A stretch of DNA of 64,000 nucleotides, taken from assembly GCA_963606545.1 (NCBI GenBank), contig CAVCYP010000001.1, positions 1-64,000 on the forward strand. The letters run 5' to 3'. Position 1 is the stretch's first letter. Every line of letters starts with the position of its first letter. The DNA comes from UBA9732 sp963606545 (lineage in GTDB: Bacteria; Spirochaetota; Spirochaetia; Sphaerochaetales; Sphaerochaetaceae). The position numbers and the translations under genes are program-made. The notes under the pieces were generated by a model, which worked only from the letters and a program-made list of their open reading frames with translations, ran no database searches and was not told the origin of the DNA. Positions 17,075 through 26,376 of this stretch are shown in pieces.

Positions 17075-18421
17075 ATGGAAAATTCAATCAAAGAAAACAA
17101 GTTAGGTGTAATGCCAATTGGCAAACTTTTAGCGAGCATGTCCATTCCAACAATGTTCTCAATGCTCATCCAAGCTCTCTATAATATAGTAGATAGTATT
17201 TTTGTATCTCAATACAGCGAAAAAGCTTTAACAGCCGTATCCCTTGCCTTCCCAATGCAGAACCTTATGTGTGCCTTTGCCGTTGGAATAAGTGTTGGCA
17301 TTTGTTCCGTTATTTCTAGAAGACTTGGAGAAAAAGATGAAGAGGCTGCCCGCAAAGCAGCTGAAACAGGTTACACCATCCTTTTGGTATGTACGGTAGC
17401 TTTCATGATAATTGGTGCAGTTTTCTCGGAGCCCTTTTTCCGCCTTTATACGAAAGATGAAGAATTGGTTTCCCTTGCAACCCACTACCTTAGAATTTGT
17501 CTTATTCTTTCAGTTGGATGTTTTTTAGGTGTATACAGTGAGAAAGTACTCCAAAGTACTGGAGATACAATTCACCCAATGATAATTCAGCTAACTGGTG
17601 CTATCTTTAATATCATATTTGACCCAATCATGATTTTTGGATACTTTGGTTGCCCTGCAATGGGAATTGACGGTGCAGCCTATGCAACAGTTTTAGGACA
17701 GATTCTTTCAATGTTCATTGGAGCCTTCTACGTCAAACGAAACCAATACGTAAAGATAAAATATTCAAAAGTTAAATTTGATAAAACAGCCTGCAAAGAC
17801 ATCCTTCAGGTTGGAATTCCGTCTGTTATAATGCAGGGCATTGGTACAGTAATGACAAGTCTTATGAATGGCATTTTGATAGCCTATGATGTCATTGCCA
17901 CCACAGTTTTTGGGGTCTACTTCAAACTACAGTCCTTCATTTTCATGCCAGTCTTTGGCTTAAACAGCGGACTTATGCCAATTCTTGCCTATAACTATGG
18001 AGCCAAAAATAAAGCAAGAATGATGAAAGCTCTTAAGCTTGGAATGGCAGTAGCCTTTCTAATTATGGTGTTAGGAATGTTGGCCTTCATCCTTATTCCA
18101 GATGTCCTTTTGAGCATGTTCAATGCCTCTGAAAATCTGCTCAAAGTTGGTGAAATTGCTCTAAGAAGAATCTCCTACTCCTTCCCAATTGCAGCCTTCA
18201 TCATTGTTATTGGCTCACTTTTCCAGGCAATGGGAGACGGATATCTTAGCATGATAACTTCAATTGTTCGTCAGATTGCAATTCTTGTTCCCTGCGCATG
18301 GGTTTTAGGAAAGCTCTTTGGACTAGACGCAATTTGGTTTTCCTTCATCATTGCAGAAGTTCTTGCCATGATAATGAACATTTTCTTTGTTAAAAAAGAG
18401 ATGAAGAAGATTAATTTCTAA
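17075..18421 (+). CDS. MATE family multidrug/metabolite efflux protein
   Basis: This polytopic protein of about 448 residues has 12 predicted helices in two MatE halves. It begins with NKLGVMPIGKLLASMSIPTM and continues with NIVDSIFVSQYSEKALTAVSLAFP. In the second half, QVGIPSVIMQGIGTVM and PVFGLNSGLMPILAYNYGAKN are typical of DinF/NorM-like MATE proteins. These export drugs or metabolites by sodium or proton antiport. ATG 17075 is chosen because the ATG at 17063 lies in the -10 box, so the mRNA would be nearly leaderless. Confidence 0.9.
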   Translation: MENSIKENKLGVMPIGKLLASMSIPTMFSMLIQALYNIVDSIFVSQYSEKALTAVSLAFPMQNLMCAFAVGISVGICSVISRRLGEKDEEAARKAAETGYTILLVCTVAFMIIGAVFSEPFFRLYTKDEELVSLATHYLRICLILSVGCFLGVYSEKVLQSTGDTIHPMIIQLTGAIFNIIFDPIMIFGYFGCPAMGIDGAAYATVLGQILSMFIGAFYVKRNQYVKIKYSKVKFDKTACKDILQVGIPSVIMQGIGTVMTSLMNGILIAYDVIATTVFGVYFKLQSFIFMPVFGLNSGLMPILAYNYGAKNKARMMKALKLGMAVAFLIMVLGMLAFILIPDVLLSMFNASENLLKVGEIALRRISYSFPIAAFIIVIGSLFQAMGDGYLSMITSIVRQIAILVPCAWVLGKLFGLDAIWFSFIIAEVLAMIMNIFFVKKEMKKINF

Positions 18422-18442
18422 AAACTTAAAAATTTAAAAACT

Positions 18443-19183
18443 TTAGAGGGCGGCGTATTTTTGCTTAATGCCGTCCTCAACGTAAGTTATCATATTGCTT
18501 ACCGCATCCCGGTCAGTATTCAAAGGAGCCTGAATAGCCGGCGCAAAATCAATATAGCAGGTGGTATGCTGAAAGCATCTTTTTCTACTTTCAAGGGAGG
18601 TTCTAAGCCCCTTAATTGTCACAGGTACAATCTGGGCGCCAGACTCAGTTGCAAGTCTGAACGAGCCATGTCTAAAGTTGTGAATCTCACCCGTCTTGCT
18701 ACGGCTCCCCTCTGGGAAAATGCACATTGGACAGCCCTTTTTGACCTTCAAAACAGCCTTTTTGATAGTTTCAACGCCCTTTTTCAAGCTCTTTCTATCA
18801 ATAAAAACGGAATTTACAGCCATAATCCAAAGATTAACGCCAGGCACAAACCTCAGCTCCTCTTTAGCCACAAACCCACAATGCACGCCAAGGGACAACA
18901 GCGCCGGAATATCCAGCAAACTGGTATGATTTGACACAAAGCACAACGCCTGACCACTCTTACTCATGGCCACCGCCTGCTCAAAGTTCCCAGAAGTCTG
19001 AATCTTCACGCCTACAAGCTTCATCACAAAGTCCGATAACCCTGAAGCCGCCCTAAAGGTCCACTTTTCGCCAAACTTTTTGAGACCAAAAAGCTTAAAA
19101 AGATAACCAGGAATAATACCAAACACTACAGAGACTAGAAAAGCTGGAATAACTAACAACCAAGCCCAAAAAAGGTATGCCAT
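18443..19183 (-). CDS. 1-acyl-sn-glycerol-3-phosphate acyltransferase (PlsC-type)
   Basis: This 246-residue protein has an N-terminal membrane helix (about residues 5-25). The acyltransferase motif NHTSLLD (H-x4-D) lies near residue 82, and FPEGSRSKTGE near residue 158. It would place the second acyl chain on lysophosphatidate in phospholipid synthesis. AGGAG is seven bases before the ATG. It follows the ABC exporter gene by ten bases on the same strand. Confidence 0.88.
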   Translation of the reverse strand: MAYLFWAWLLVIPAFLVSVVFGIIPGYLFKLFGLKKFGEKWTFRAASGLSDFVMKLVGVKIQTSGNFEQAVAMSKSGQALCFVSNHTSLLDIPALLSLGVHCGFVAKEELRFVPGVNLWIMAVNSVFIDRKSLKKGVETIKKAVLKVKKGCPMCIFPEGSRSKTGEIHNFRHGSFRLATESGAQIVPVTIKGLRTSLESRKRCFQHTTCYIDFAPAIQAPLNTDRDAVSNMITYVEDGIKQKYAAL

Positions 19184-19193
19184 CTACAAACTC

Positions 19194-20915
19194 CTAGTTA
19201 AAATCCCCTCTATAAAGATGAGCATAATGACCGTTGGCGTCAAGCAAATTTTGATGAGTTCCGCTCTCAATTACCTTGCCTTTTTCCAAAACAATAATGT
19301 TATCGGCATCTTTAACGGTGGTAAGTCTATGGGCAATAACAATGGAAGTTCTGCCCTTGGAAAGCTTAGCAAAAGCATCTTGAATAAGCTTTTCACTCTC
19401 GTTGTCTAAAGAAGACGTTGCCTCATCAAAAATGAGAATTGGAGGGTTTTTCAAGAATACTCTAGCAATAGAAAGTCTCTGTTTTTGTCCACCGGAAAGG
19501 CGGGTTCCATGCTCTCCCACTTGGGTTGAAAGGCCCTCTGGCAAGGAACGAATAAAATCCCCTAAGTTGGCAGCTTCAAGAGCAGCCAGCATCTCTTCAT
19601 CTGTTGCATCAGGCTTACCGTAACGGAGATTTTCGCGAATATCGGCATCAAAAAGGAATACGTCTTGTTGGACAAAGCCTATGTTTTTGCGCAGGGAGCT
19701 TTGGGTGACGTCTCTGATGTCTTGACCATCTATGGTGATGGAGCCACTGTCAATCTCGTAAAAACGGGGTAAAAGCGAGGCGGTGGTGCTCTTTCCGGCG
19801 CCCGATTCGCCTACAATTGCCGTTGAAGTGCCTCCTTTGACTTCAAAGGAGAGGTTGCCAATGACTTCGCCGTCTTTGCTGTCATAGCTAAAGCGTACGT
19901 TTTGATATTTGATGTTGCCTTCTGTGACTTTAAGCTCTGTTGCGCCTTCTTTGTCGTTAATAGTTGGTTGAATATCCATGACTTCTGTAAAGCGCTCAAA
20001 GGCAGCAAGGCCCTGGTTGTACTGCTCAATGAAGTTGATAAGTCTGTCTATAGGTTCAAGTACAACGCTAACGTAAAGCAGGAAGGCAATAAGGTCATAG
20101 GATTGAAGCAGGCCTTTATAAATAAGAATTGCACCGCCAACAACGGTGAAAAGATAGTACATGTTTCTAAGAAAGTTCATGCCTGTGCCGTAAACGGCCA
20201 TGAGGCTGTACTGGCGCTTCCTGCTTTCCTTTAAATCTTCGTTGGAATCTTCAAATCTAGAGCTTTGAAAGGACTCGCTGGTGAAGGATTTTACCTCTCT
20301 GATGCCCTGTATTGAGTTCTCAACATTTGCGTTGACATCTGCAACATGACGTCTGACATTTCTGGAGTACTCTTTTTGTTTACTTCCAAAAACAATGCCC
20401 CAAAGCACCAACAAAGGCATAGGAATTATAGAAACTAGCGCCATTGGGACACTGAAATTGAACATTACAATGTAAGCACCAATGATGGTGGCAAAGGAAA
20501 TTAGGCAGTCTTCTGGGCAGTGGTGAGCCACTTCTGCAATCTGAAAAAGATCATTAGTGATCCTACTCATTAGGTGTCCTGTCTTGGCTTTATCAAAGTA
20601 GCCAAAGCTCAGCGTTTGCAGGTGATCAAAGATATCTCGGCGCATATCGTTTTCCACATAGACGCCTAAAAAATGGCCCCACTTTACTCTAATAAAATTC
20701 AAACTGGACTGAAGCACATAAACGCAGAACATTAGGACAAAACACATTATCATTTTTGACCACATGCTCTCTGGTATCCAGGTTTTTAAAAGTTCTCTAG
20801 TTAAGGCTGGAAAGAAAATGGATAGCACGGAACTGGCAGTTGCAGCTACCATATCCAGAATAAAGAGACCCTTGTACGGCTTGTAATAGTGAATAAAACG
20901 TTTTAGCAGGCTCAC
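19194..20915 (-). CDS. ABC exporter, fused membrane and ATPase domains
   Basis: The 573 residues comprise an ABC type 1 exporter membrane domain (six helices, about 15-310) and an ATPase domain (about 335-570) with GESGAGKSTT, LSGGQKQRLSIARVFL and ILIFDEATSSLD. It resembles MsbA/multidrug half-transporters that act as homodimers; the substrate cannot be told from sequence. The start is GTG 20915, overlapping the helicase stop by four bases (GTGA), so it is co-translated with the helicase. Confidence 0.88.
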   Translation of the reverse strand: MSLLKRFIHYYKPYKGLFILDMVAATASSVLSIFFPALTRELLKTWIPESMWSKMIMCFVLMFCVYVLQSSLNFIRVKWGHFLGVYVENDMRRDIFDHLQTLSFGYFDKAKTGHLMSRITNDLFQIAEVAHHCPEDCLISFATIIGAYIVMFNFSVPMALVSIIPMPLLVLWGIVFGSKQKEYSRNVRRHVADVNANVENSIQGIREVKSFTSESFQSSRFEDSNEDLKESRKRQYSLMAVYGTGMNFLRNMYYLFTVVGGAILIYKGLLQSYDLIAFLLYVSVVLEPIDRLINFIEQYNQGLAAFERFTEVMDIQPTINDKEGATELKVTEGNIKYQNVRFSYDSKDGEVIGNLSFEVKGGTSTAIVGESGAGKSTTASLLPRFYEIDSGSITIDGQDIRDVTQSSLRKNIGFVQQDVFLFDADIRENLRYGKPDATDEEMLAALEAANLGDFIRSLPEGLSTQVGEHGTRLSGGQKQRLSIARVFLKNPPILIFDEATSSLDNESEKLIQDAFAKLSKGRTSIVIAHRLTTVKDADNIIVLEKGKVIESGTHQNLLDANGHYAHLYRGDFN

Positions 20916-22507
20916 TTATTTCTCCCAAATAGTTTCTTAAAGAACTTTGCAATCTTATTTTCTGGCTTTTGTGCTTTAGGTTCAGTTGGTGCTTTAGTCT
21001 CAGCTTGAGCTTTAGGCTCTGACTTTGATGCACTCTTGGTGGCACTATCCTCTGCCTTGGCTTTGGCTTGAGCTGCAGCGGTTGGAACAAAACCGTATTT
21101 TGCCTTGTAATAGGCAATTCTCTCTTCTTCTGTCATGCTACCAAGGCTCTTATTAGGCTTGCTGGATTTTGGTTTACTGGATTTTGGCTTGCTGGTATTC
21201 TGTTTGCCAGTATCTGGCTTAGAACTCTTAGTCTTAGACGCAGTAGACTTTGTCTTAGAAGTTGAAGCTCTTGAACTCTTAGAAGAACTCTTGCGACCAT
21301 CTGAACTTGAATGCTCACTATGATAGCCCTCTGCAAACCACTTCTTTCCAAGAGATTTATCTTCAACTTCCGGAAGATTTTCCGGCCAAATTACAGGAAT
21401 CTTCATCTTGATGTACTTTTCAATAGGTTCAAGATAATAGACAAACTCTTCATCTGCAAAAGTAATGGCTTTTCCGCTCTTGCCCGCACGGGCGGTTCTT
21501 CCAATTCTATGAACATAATTTTCATAGTCTTCAGGAACATCGTAGTTAACTACCAGAGGAAGATCATCAATCTGAAGGCCACGTGCGGCAACGTCAGTAG
21601 CAACTAGAATTGTAGTTTTACCCTCTTTAAGTAGGTTCAAAGCCTTTTGACGTTGAGCCTGAGGAAGATCCCCAGTAAGATAATCAGCCTTATAACCATT
21701 GAGCTTGAGGCGTGTAGCTATCTCGCCCGCCATGTGACGGCTGTTGGTAAAAACCAGTGCAGCTTCAGGCTTTTCTACGGCTAAAAGTTGCAGAAAGAGA
21801 CCAAACTTGTCGCTTTTGGCCACGTGATAGAGCTCTTGAGTAATGTTTTCAACCGTGATGTGGTCCGGCTCCAGCTCAATTTCTTCTGGGTCATTCATAA
21901 AATCCCAAGCCAGCTCGCGCACTCGCATTTCCAGCGTTGCGGAAAATAGCATGGTCTGGCGACTCTCTTTTGGAGGCAAAAGCCGGAACATTCGCTTGAT
22001 ATCTGGATAAAAACCCATGTCAAACATGCGGTCTGCCTCGTCAATAACAAAGGTATCTATACGACTACAATCCAGCTCGCGGTTTTCCATGAATTCCAGC
22101 AGACGGCCCGGTGTGCCAACGTAGATATCGCAACCCATCTCTAAAAGCTTTTTCTGATGCTCATAGCCAACTCCACCGTAAAAACAGCCCACGTGGAAGC
22201 CTTTAACTTTGGAGCACAGCACAAAGGCGTCATCCGATATCTGCTGAGCCAGCTCTCTAGTAGGAGCCACAATCAAACAAGAAGCAGAACTTCCTTCTTC
22301 CTTCATTCTCAAATAATGTTCAAGAAAGGTAATGATATAAACGGCGGTCTTTCCACTTCCAGTCTTAGACTGAACCATGACATCATAACCATCAATTGAA
22401 ACCGGAAGCACCTGTTCTTGTACCGGCATACATTCTTCAAAATGAGCAGCTTCCGTTCCTTCAAGAACCTGCTCGTGTAGAGGCAATTCACTAAATTTCA
22501 TACTCAC
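20912..22507 (-). CDS. DEAD-box ATP-dependent RNA helicase with Ser/Lys/Pro-rich tail
   Basis: Core motifs are present in order: Q-motif region (CMPVQEQVLP), motif I SKTGSGKTA, APTRELAQQI, TPGRLLEF, DEAD, SAT, TDVAARGLQID and HRIGRTARAGK. The core ends near residue 375. The remaining ~155 residues form a low-complexity Ser/Thr/Lys/Pro and then Ala/Lys-rich tail, which probably binds RNA. Overall order resembles RhlB-like bacterial helicases. The start could be GTG 22507 or ATG 22501; neither has a strong ribosome site. Confidence 0.9.
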   Translation of the reverse strand: MSMKFSELPLHEQVLEGTEAAHFEECMPVQEQVLPVSIDGYDVMVQSKTGSGKTAVYIITFLEHYLRMKEEGSSASCLIVAPTRELAQQISDDAFVLCSKVKGFHVGCFYGGVGYEHQKKLLEMGCDIYVGTPGRLLEFMENRELDCSRIDTFVIDEADRMFDMGFYPDIKRMFRLLPPKESRQTMLFSATLEMRVRELAWDFMNDPEEIELEPDHITVENITQELYHVAKSDKFGLFLQLLAVEKPEAALVFTNSRHMAGEIATRLKLNGYKADYLTGDLPQAQRQKALNLLKEGKTTILVATDVAARGLQIDDLPLVVNYDVPEDYENYVHRIGRTARAGKSGKAITFADEEFVYYLEPIEKYIKMKIPVIWPENLPEVEDKSLGKKWFAEGYHSEHSSSDGRKSSSKSSRASTSKTKSTASKTKSSKPDTGKQNTSKPKSSKPKSSKPNKSLGSMTEEERIAYYKAKYGFVPTAAAQAKAKAEDSATKSASKSEPKAQAETKAPTEPKAQKPENKIAKFFKKLFGRNK

Positions 22508-22524
22508 AAAAACCTTACCAATAA

Positions 22525-25500
22525 TTAGTCAGAACCGTAAAGTTTGAGGATTTCCCTAGGTTTAGAGCCTCTTGCCGGACCAATGTAACCAGCATCTTCC
22601 ATTTGCTCAATGAGATTGGCCGCCCTGTTGTAACCAATGTTAAGCCTTCTCTGCAAATAGGAAGCTGAAGCCTCACCTCTGTCTGAAACAATCTTCCAGG
22701 CCTTGGAGAACATATCCTCAGATGGAGACGCAACGGACTCTTCATCCTCTTCCTCATCCTCTTCATCATCCTCAAAATACGATTCATCTATGTAATCAGG
22801 TTGACCCTGAGTCTTTACGAAATTCACAATCTTCTCAATTTCACTATCAATATAGGCACCCTGAATTCTGCTTGGAGACCTGAACTCTGGACTGTTATAA
22901 AGCATGTCTCCTCTACCAAGCAAATTCTCAGCCCCGTTGGAGTCAATAATAATTCTACTGTTGGTGCCATTGGAAACCGCAAAAGCAATCTGCGTTGGAA
23001 TATTACTCTTTATGATACCAGTAATAACGTCCGCAGACGGTCTTTGGGTTGCCAATACTAGATGGATTCCGCAGAATCTAGCCAAAGCTGTAATTCTCTT
23101 AATTGAAGCCTCCAGCTCCTTTCCTACTGCCAGCATGATATCTGCAAACTCATCAATGATTACCATGATGTACGGAAGCTTAACTCTAAGAAGTCCCTTT
23201 TCAACTATCTTTTCATTGTAATCTTCAATCTTTCTGGCTCCAACGCTAGCAAACAAAGCCATTCTACGTTCCATCTCTTCAACTATGAAGTTCATAGCCT
23301 TAAGCGTCTTCTTTGGATCAGTGATAACTGGTGTAAGAAGGTGAGGAATACCGTTATAAACGGAAAGCTCAACCATCTTTGGGTCCACCAAAAGCATTCT
23401 AACTTCTTTTGGGGTCTTAGTATAAAGGACAGAACAAATAAGCGAATTTATACAAACCGATTTACCAGAACCTGTGGTTCCTGCAACTAACAAGTGAGGC
23501 GTTTTGGCCAAATCAATAACAATACTATCGCCAGTGATGTTCTTTCCCAGTACCATAGGAATCTTGTAAGGCTTTGCCTTAAGAGCCTCCATCATGACAT
23601 CAAAGCCAATGGTATCTCTCTTCTTGTTTGGAACTTCAACTCCAATTGCATTCTTACCTGGAATTGGCGCCAGAATTCTGACATTTGCAACCGCCAAATT
23701 CATGGCCACATCCTCTGCAAGATTCACAACCTTAGAAACCCTAACCCCGCGCTGAAGAGCCAATTCGTACAACGTAAAGGTAGGTCCGTGCTGAATATGC
23801 AAGAGTTTTGTCTCAATATTAAAATCTGCAAAGGTATTTACAATGGCTAACCCAGTTGGGTCTGTCTCAATATCATCATAAATCTGTGCACTAATTGGAT
23901 AATGCACCAAAAAGCTCTCAGGCGGGAATTGATAGACAAACTTTTGCTTGTCAATTAAATACGAATCCCCTGCCGCACTGCTCTTCAAGCCAGCAATACC
24001 AGAAACATAGTCAATATCTGGTCCCTTTGGCTTCTTTTCCGTGGTTGCTTCACTAGCAAACGCAGCCTTGGATTTCTCAAAGTCAGCCTCATCATCCTCT
24101 TCAGCTTCCGGCTCAACGGTCCTAGTTGCAACACTTGGTTCTACCCTAGGTGCAACACTTGGTTCTACTCTAGGTGCAACACTTGGTTCTACCCTAGGTG
24201 CGGCCTTGGGCTCAGCTTTAAGCTCTGCAGCTCTAGCTTCAGCGGCCTTTCTAGCCTGTTCTTCTTCACGGCGTCTCTGCTGCTCTTCCATTTGATTTTG
24301 AGCCCTGAGCTCCTCCTCCCTGAAAGCCGAACTTACAGGAACTGGCTGCACAAATTCCTCCGGCTCATCCTTAAATACAGATTTTCTTTCCTCAGTTGGC
24401 TGCACATAAGAAGGCTGTACTTGTGGGGCCTGTACCTGCGAAACAGTTGGCTGCACATAAGAAGGCTGTGCTGGCTGTGTAGCTTGCGTAAACTGCACAC
24501 TCTGAACACTAGGAGCGCTCTGAGCTGAAGCTGGACTTTGAAACTGCACCGCATACGGATTAATCATCTGAGCAGGAGGAGCCTCAAACTGCACTGCACC
24601 CTGCTGTGCCTGAACACCAGAGAACCCAACATTAGCCTTCTGTGCCTTCAGATTCACAGTAGTCTGCTGACTCTGATATTCCTGCTGTATCTGATACGAA
24701 GACACCCCGTAATCCACATCTGAACTCTTACTCTGAAACGAAGAGAACTCCTTTTCCGCTTGCGCCTCCTCAGAAAGCCTCTTCATCAACGTCCTAGGCT
24801 TAAACAGGCTCTCCAGACGCTTCTTTTCCGCCTCCGCCTCTTTACGCTCCCGTTCTTCCTCAAGCGCCTTTCTTCTCTGCCGCTCCTCTTCAAGCGCCTT
24901 CATGCGCTGTTCCTCCAGCAGCCTTTGCTCCTCCGCCGCCTTCTTCAACTCCGCCTCTTTCTGCACCACATCATAAACCGATACTCCATCATGTGGCTTC
25001 AAATAAACTTTGCTCAGCGTATTAGGAAACTTTTCAAATTCAGGAACACTAACTGCAGTTAAACTCTTATAAGCCACTTGCGAGTCCATGGTACTCTTAG
25101 GCTTACTAACTTTAACTTCAGCCTCAGGCTCAACTTGTTCCACTTCAAAAGTAGAAATTTGCTCAGAAGTTTCAGCTGGCTGTTCTGTAGCCAGCTCAAC
25201 TTTTTTAGGAGTTTTAGCAACTTTATTCTTCTTGCGCCTTGAAATCCAGCAGCAAAGCAAAATCAAACAAGAAACAAAGAAAGTACCACCGGCAAGGACG
25301 TTGTAATAAGGAGGCAAGAAATTAACAATTTCAAAACCTTGGCCACCCTGTGAATAGCAAAACACCAAGTACACCGAATAAAACGCAACAGCCTTGAGCA
25401 AAAAGGACACCGGTCCAGCCCCGCAAAGGGTAGTAACTAGCACCAGCAAGGCAAAAGCCACCAGCGGAGCAAGCCCATAAACACTTAACTCTCCCTGAGG

Positions 25501-25668
25501 GAAAAAGCTCAGATATTTCTCAAAAATTTCATAACAGCCCTTTGCCAAAGCATAAGGCAAAGAACCTTCCTTCAAAGGAAGATAAGGAAAGGCGCAAACT
25601 GCAACCGTAGGCAGGGTCAACAGAACAATGAGAACAATCCATAAAACGCTCTTTCTTTTTTTGGCCAT
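22525..25668 (-). CDS. ftsK: DNA translocase FtsK/SpoIIIE
   Basis: The 1047-residue protein starts at ATG 25668. The N-terminal region (about 1-145) has membrane helices that anchor it at the septum. A long Gln/Pro/Glu/Lys-rich linker (about 150-560) includes a coiled-coil segment (KALEEERQRR) and an 8-residue tandem repeat (PSVAPRVE). The motor domain has LVAGTTGSGKSVCIN (Walker A) and MVIIDEFADIM (Walker B). The C-terminal winged-helix gamma domain (SYLQRRLNIGYNRAANLIEQME) would read KOPS-like sites. It pumps chromosome DNA at division. There is no Shine-Dalgarno sequence. Confidence 0.94.
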   Translation of the reverse strand: MAKKRKSVLWIVLIVLLTLPTVAVCAFPYLPLKEGSLPYALAKGCYEIFEKYLSFFPQGELSVYGLAPLVAFALLVLVTTLCGAGPVSFLLKAVAFYSVYLVFCYSQGGQGFEIVNFLPPYYNVLAGGTFFVSCLILLCCWISRRKKNKVAKTPKKVELATEQPAETSEQISTFEVEQVEPEAEVKVSKPKSTMDSQVAYKSLTAVSVPEFEKFPNTLSKVYLKPHDGVSVYDVVQKEAELKKAAEEQRLLEEQRMKALEEERQRRKALEEERERKEAEAEKKRLESLFKPRTLMKRLSEEAQAEKEFSSFQSKSSDVDYGVSSYQIQQEYQSQQTTVNLKAQKANVGFSGVQAQQGAVQFEAPPAQMINPYAVQFQSPASAQSAPSVQSVQFTQATQPAQPSYVQPTVSQVQAPQVQPSYVQPTEERKSVFKDEPEEFVQPVPVSSAFREEELRAQNQMEEQQRRREEEQARKAAEARAAELKAEPKAAPRVEPSVAPRVEPSVAPRVEPSVATRTVEPEAEEDDEADFEKSKAAFASEATTEKKPKGPDIDYVSGIAGLKSSAAGDSYLIDKQKFVYQFPPESFLVHYPISAQIYDDIETDPTGLAIVNTFADFNIETKLLHIQHGPTFTLYELALQRGVRVSKVVNLAEDVAMNLAVANVRILAPIPGKNAIGVEVPNKKRDTIGFDVMMEALKAKPYKIPMVLGKNITGDSIVIDLAKTPHLLVAGTTGSGKSVCINSLICSVLYTKTPKEVRMLLVDPKMVELSVYNGIPHLLTPVITDPKKTLKAMNFIVEEMERRMALFASVGARKIEDYNEKIVEKGLLRVKLPYIMVIIDEFADIMLAVGKELEASIKRITALARFCGIHLVLATQRPSADVITGIIKSNIPTQIAFAVSNGTNSRIIIDSNGAENLLGRGDMLYNSPEFRSPSRIQGAYIDSEIEKIVNFVKTQGQPDYIDESYFEDDEEDEEEDEESVASPSEDMFSKAWKIVSDRGEASASYLQRRLNIGYNRAANLIEQMEDAGYIGPARGSKPREILKLYGSD
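24133..24204. repeat. 24-bp tandem repeat inside the FtsK linker
   Basis: Three copies of a 24-bp unit start at 24133, 24157 and 24181 (the last one diverging at its end). They encode an 8-residue Pro/Val/Arg/Glu repeat. Copy-number variation here would keep the frame. Confidence 0.85.
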
Positions 25669-25677
25669 ATACAAGTA

Positions 25678-25706
25678 ATAATATCACTTAACTTGTAATA
25701 TGTCAT
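25678..25706 (-). promoter_or_regulatory. ftsK promoter, probably leaderless
   Basis: On the minus strand ATGACA (25706-25701), a 17-bp spacer and TATTAT (25683-25678), with TG one base before the -10 (extended -10). The ATG follows only nine bases after the -10. Confidence 0.5.
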
Positions 25707-26368
25707 CGCTTCTGGACAATTAATAATTGACGTTTTGCATCTGAAAAAGGCACGGAATAGGAGACAACTTTTGTGGTAAAAACACCAGGTAAAAGCGCCT
25801 CAATCACACTAATTTCTTCCTCAATATTTTCATCGCTACTCTTGTAGGCAAAGATTTTTCCTTGAGGAGCTAAAATTCTGTCTAAATCAAAAACAATGTC
25901 CTTAAATGGCCTAAAGGCCCTAAAAGTTATGGCCTCATACTGGTTTTGTACCTCTGAAAGATCTTTCTGAAGAACACTAACTTTCTTTGAAAGGCCCAAA
26001 ACCGCAAGCGTATTTCTCAAAAAACCGGCCCTTCTTCCCATCCTTTCAACAAGCGTGAAATCCCAATTTGTAAGAGCACTGGCAAGCACAATTCCAGGAA
26101 GCCCAGCTCCGGAGCCAAGATCAGCTGCCTTAATTGTAGCAACGTCCAATTCTTGAAGTTCTTTTTGCAGGATAACCACCGGAGAAAGGCAGTCCAAAAG
26201 ATGTTTAACCACCAGTTCTTTATCAGAAGCGTTGACAAGTGCATAAGTGGGATTAAACAGACTAATTTCATCATAATATTTGGCTAAACTATTGGCCAAA
26301 ACCTCATCTGAAGAGCCATAAATCTCTTTAATTCCACTATTTAAAAGTTCAAAAAGCTTCGCCTGCAC
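25703..26368 (-). CDS. rsmG: 16S rRNA (guanine527-N7)-methyltransferase RsmG
   Basis: This 221-residue SAM-dependent methyltransferase has the motif I ADLGSGAGLPGIVLA, the LVERMGRRAGFLRNT segment and FRAFRPFKDIV, all typical of RsmG/GidB. It methylates G527 in the 16S rRNA decoding region. It starts at GTG 26368 with AGGAG five bases upstream and lies directly behind mnmG in the classical mnmE-mnmG-rsmG order. Confidence 0.93.
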   Translation of the reverse strand: MQAKLFELLNSGIKEIYGSSDEVLANSLAKYYDEISLFNPTYALVNASDKELVVKHLLDCLSPVVILQKELQELDVATIKAADLGSGAGLPGIVLASALTNWDFTLVERMGRRAGFLRNTLAVLGLSKKVSVLQKDLSEVQNQYEAITFRAFRPFKDIVFDLDRILAPQGKIFAYKSSDENIEEEISVIEALLPGVFTTKVVSYSVPFSDAKRQLLIVQKR

Positions 26369-26376
26369 AACAACTC

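Noticed and set aside
24133..24204. Possible CRISPR-like array
   Set aside because: The 24-bp units are directly adjacent without spacers and lie in frame in the FtsK linker.
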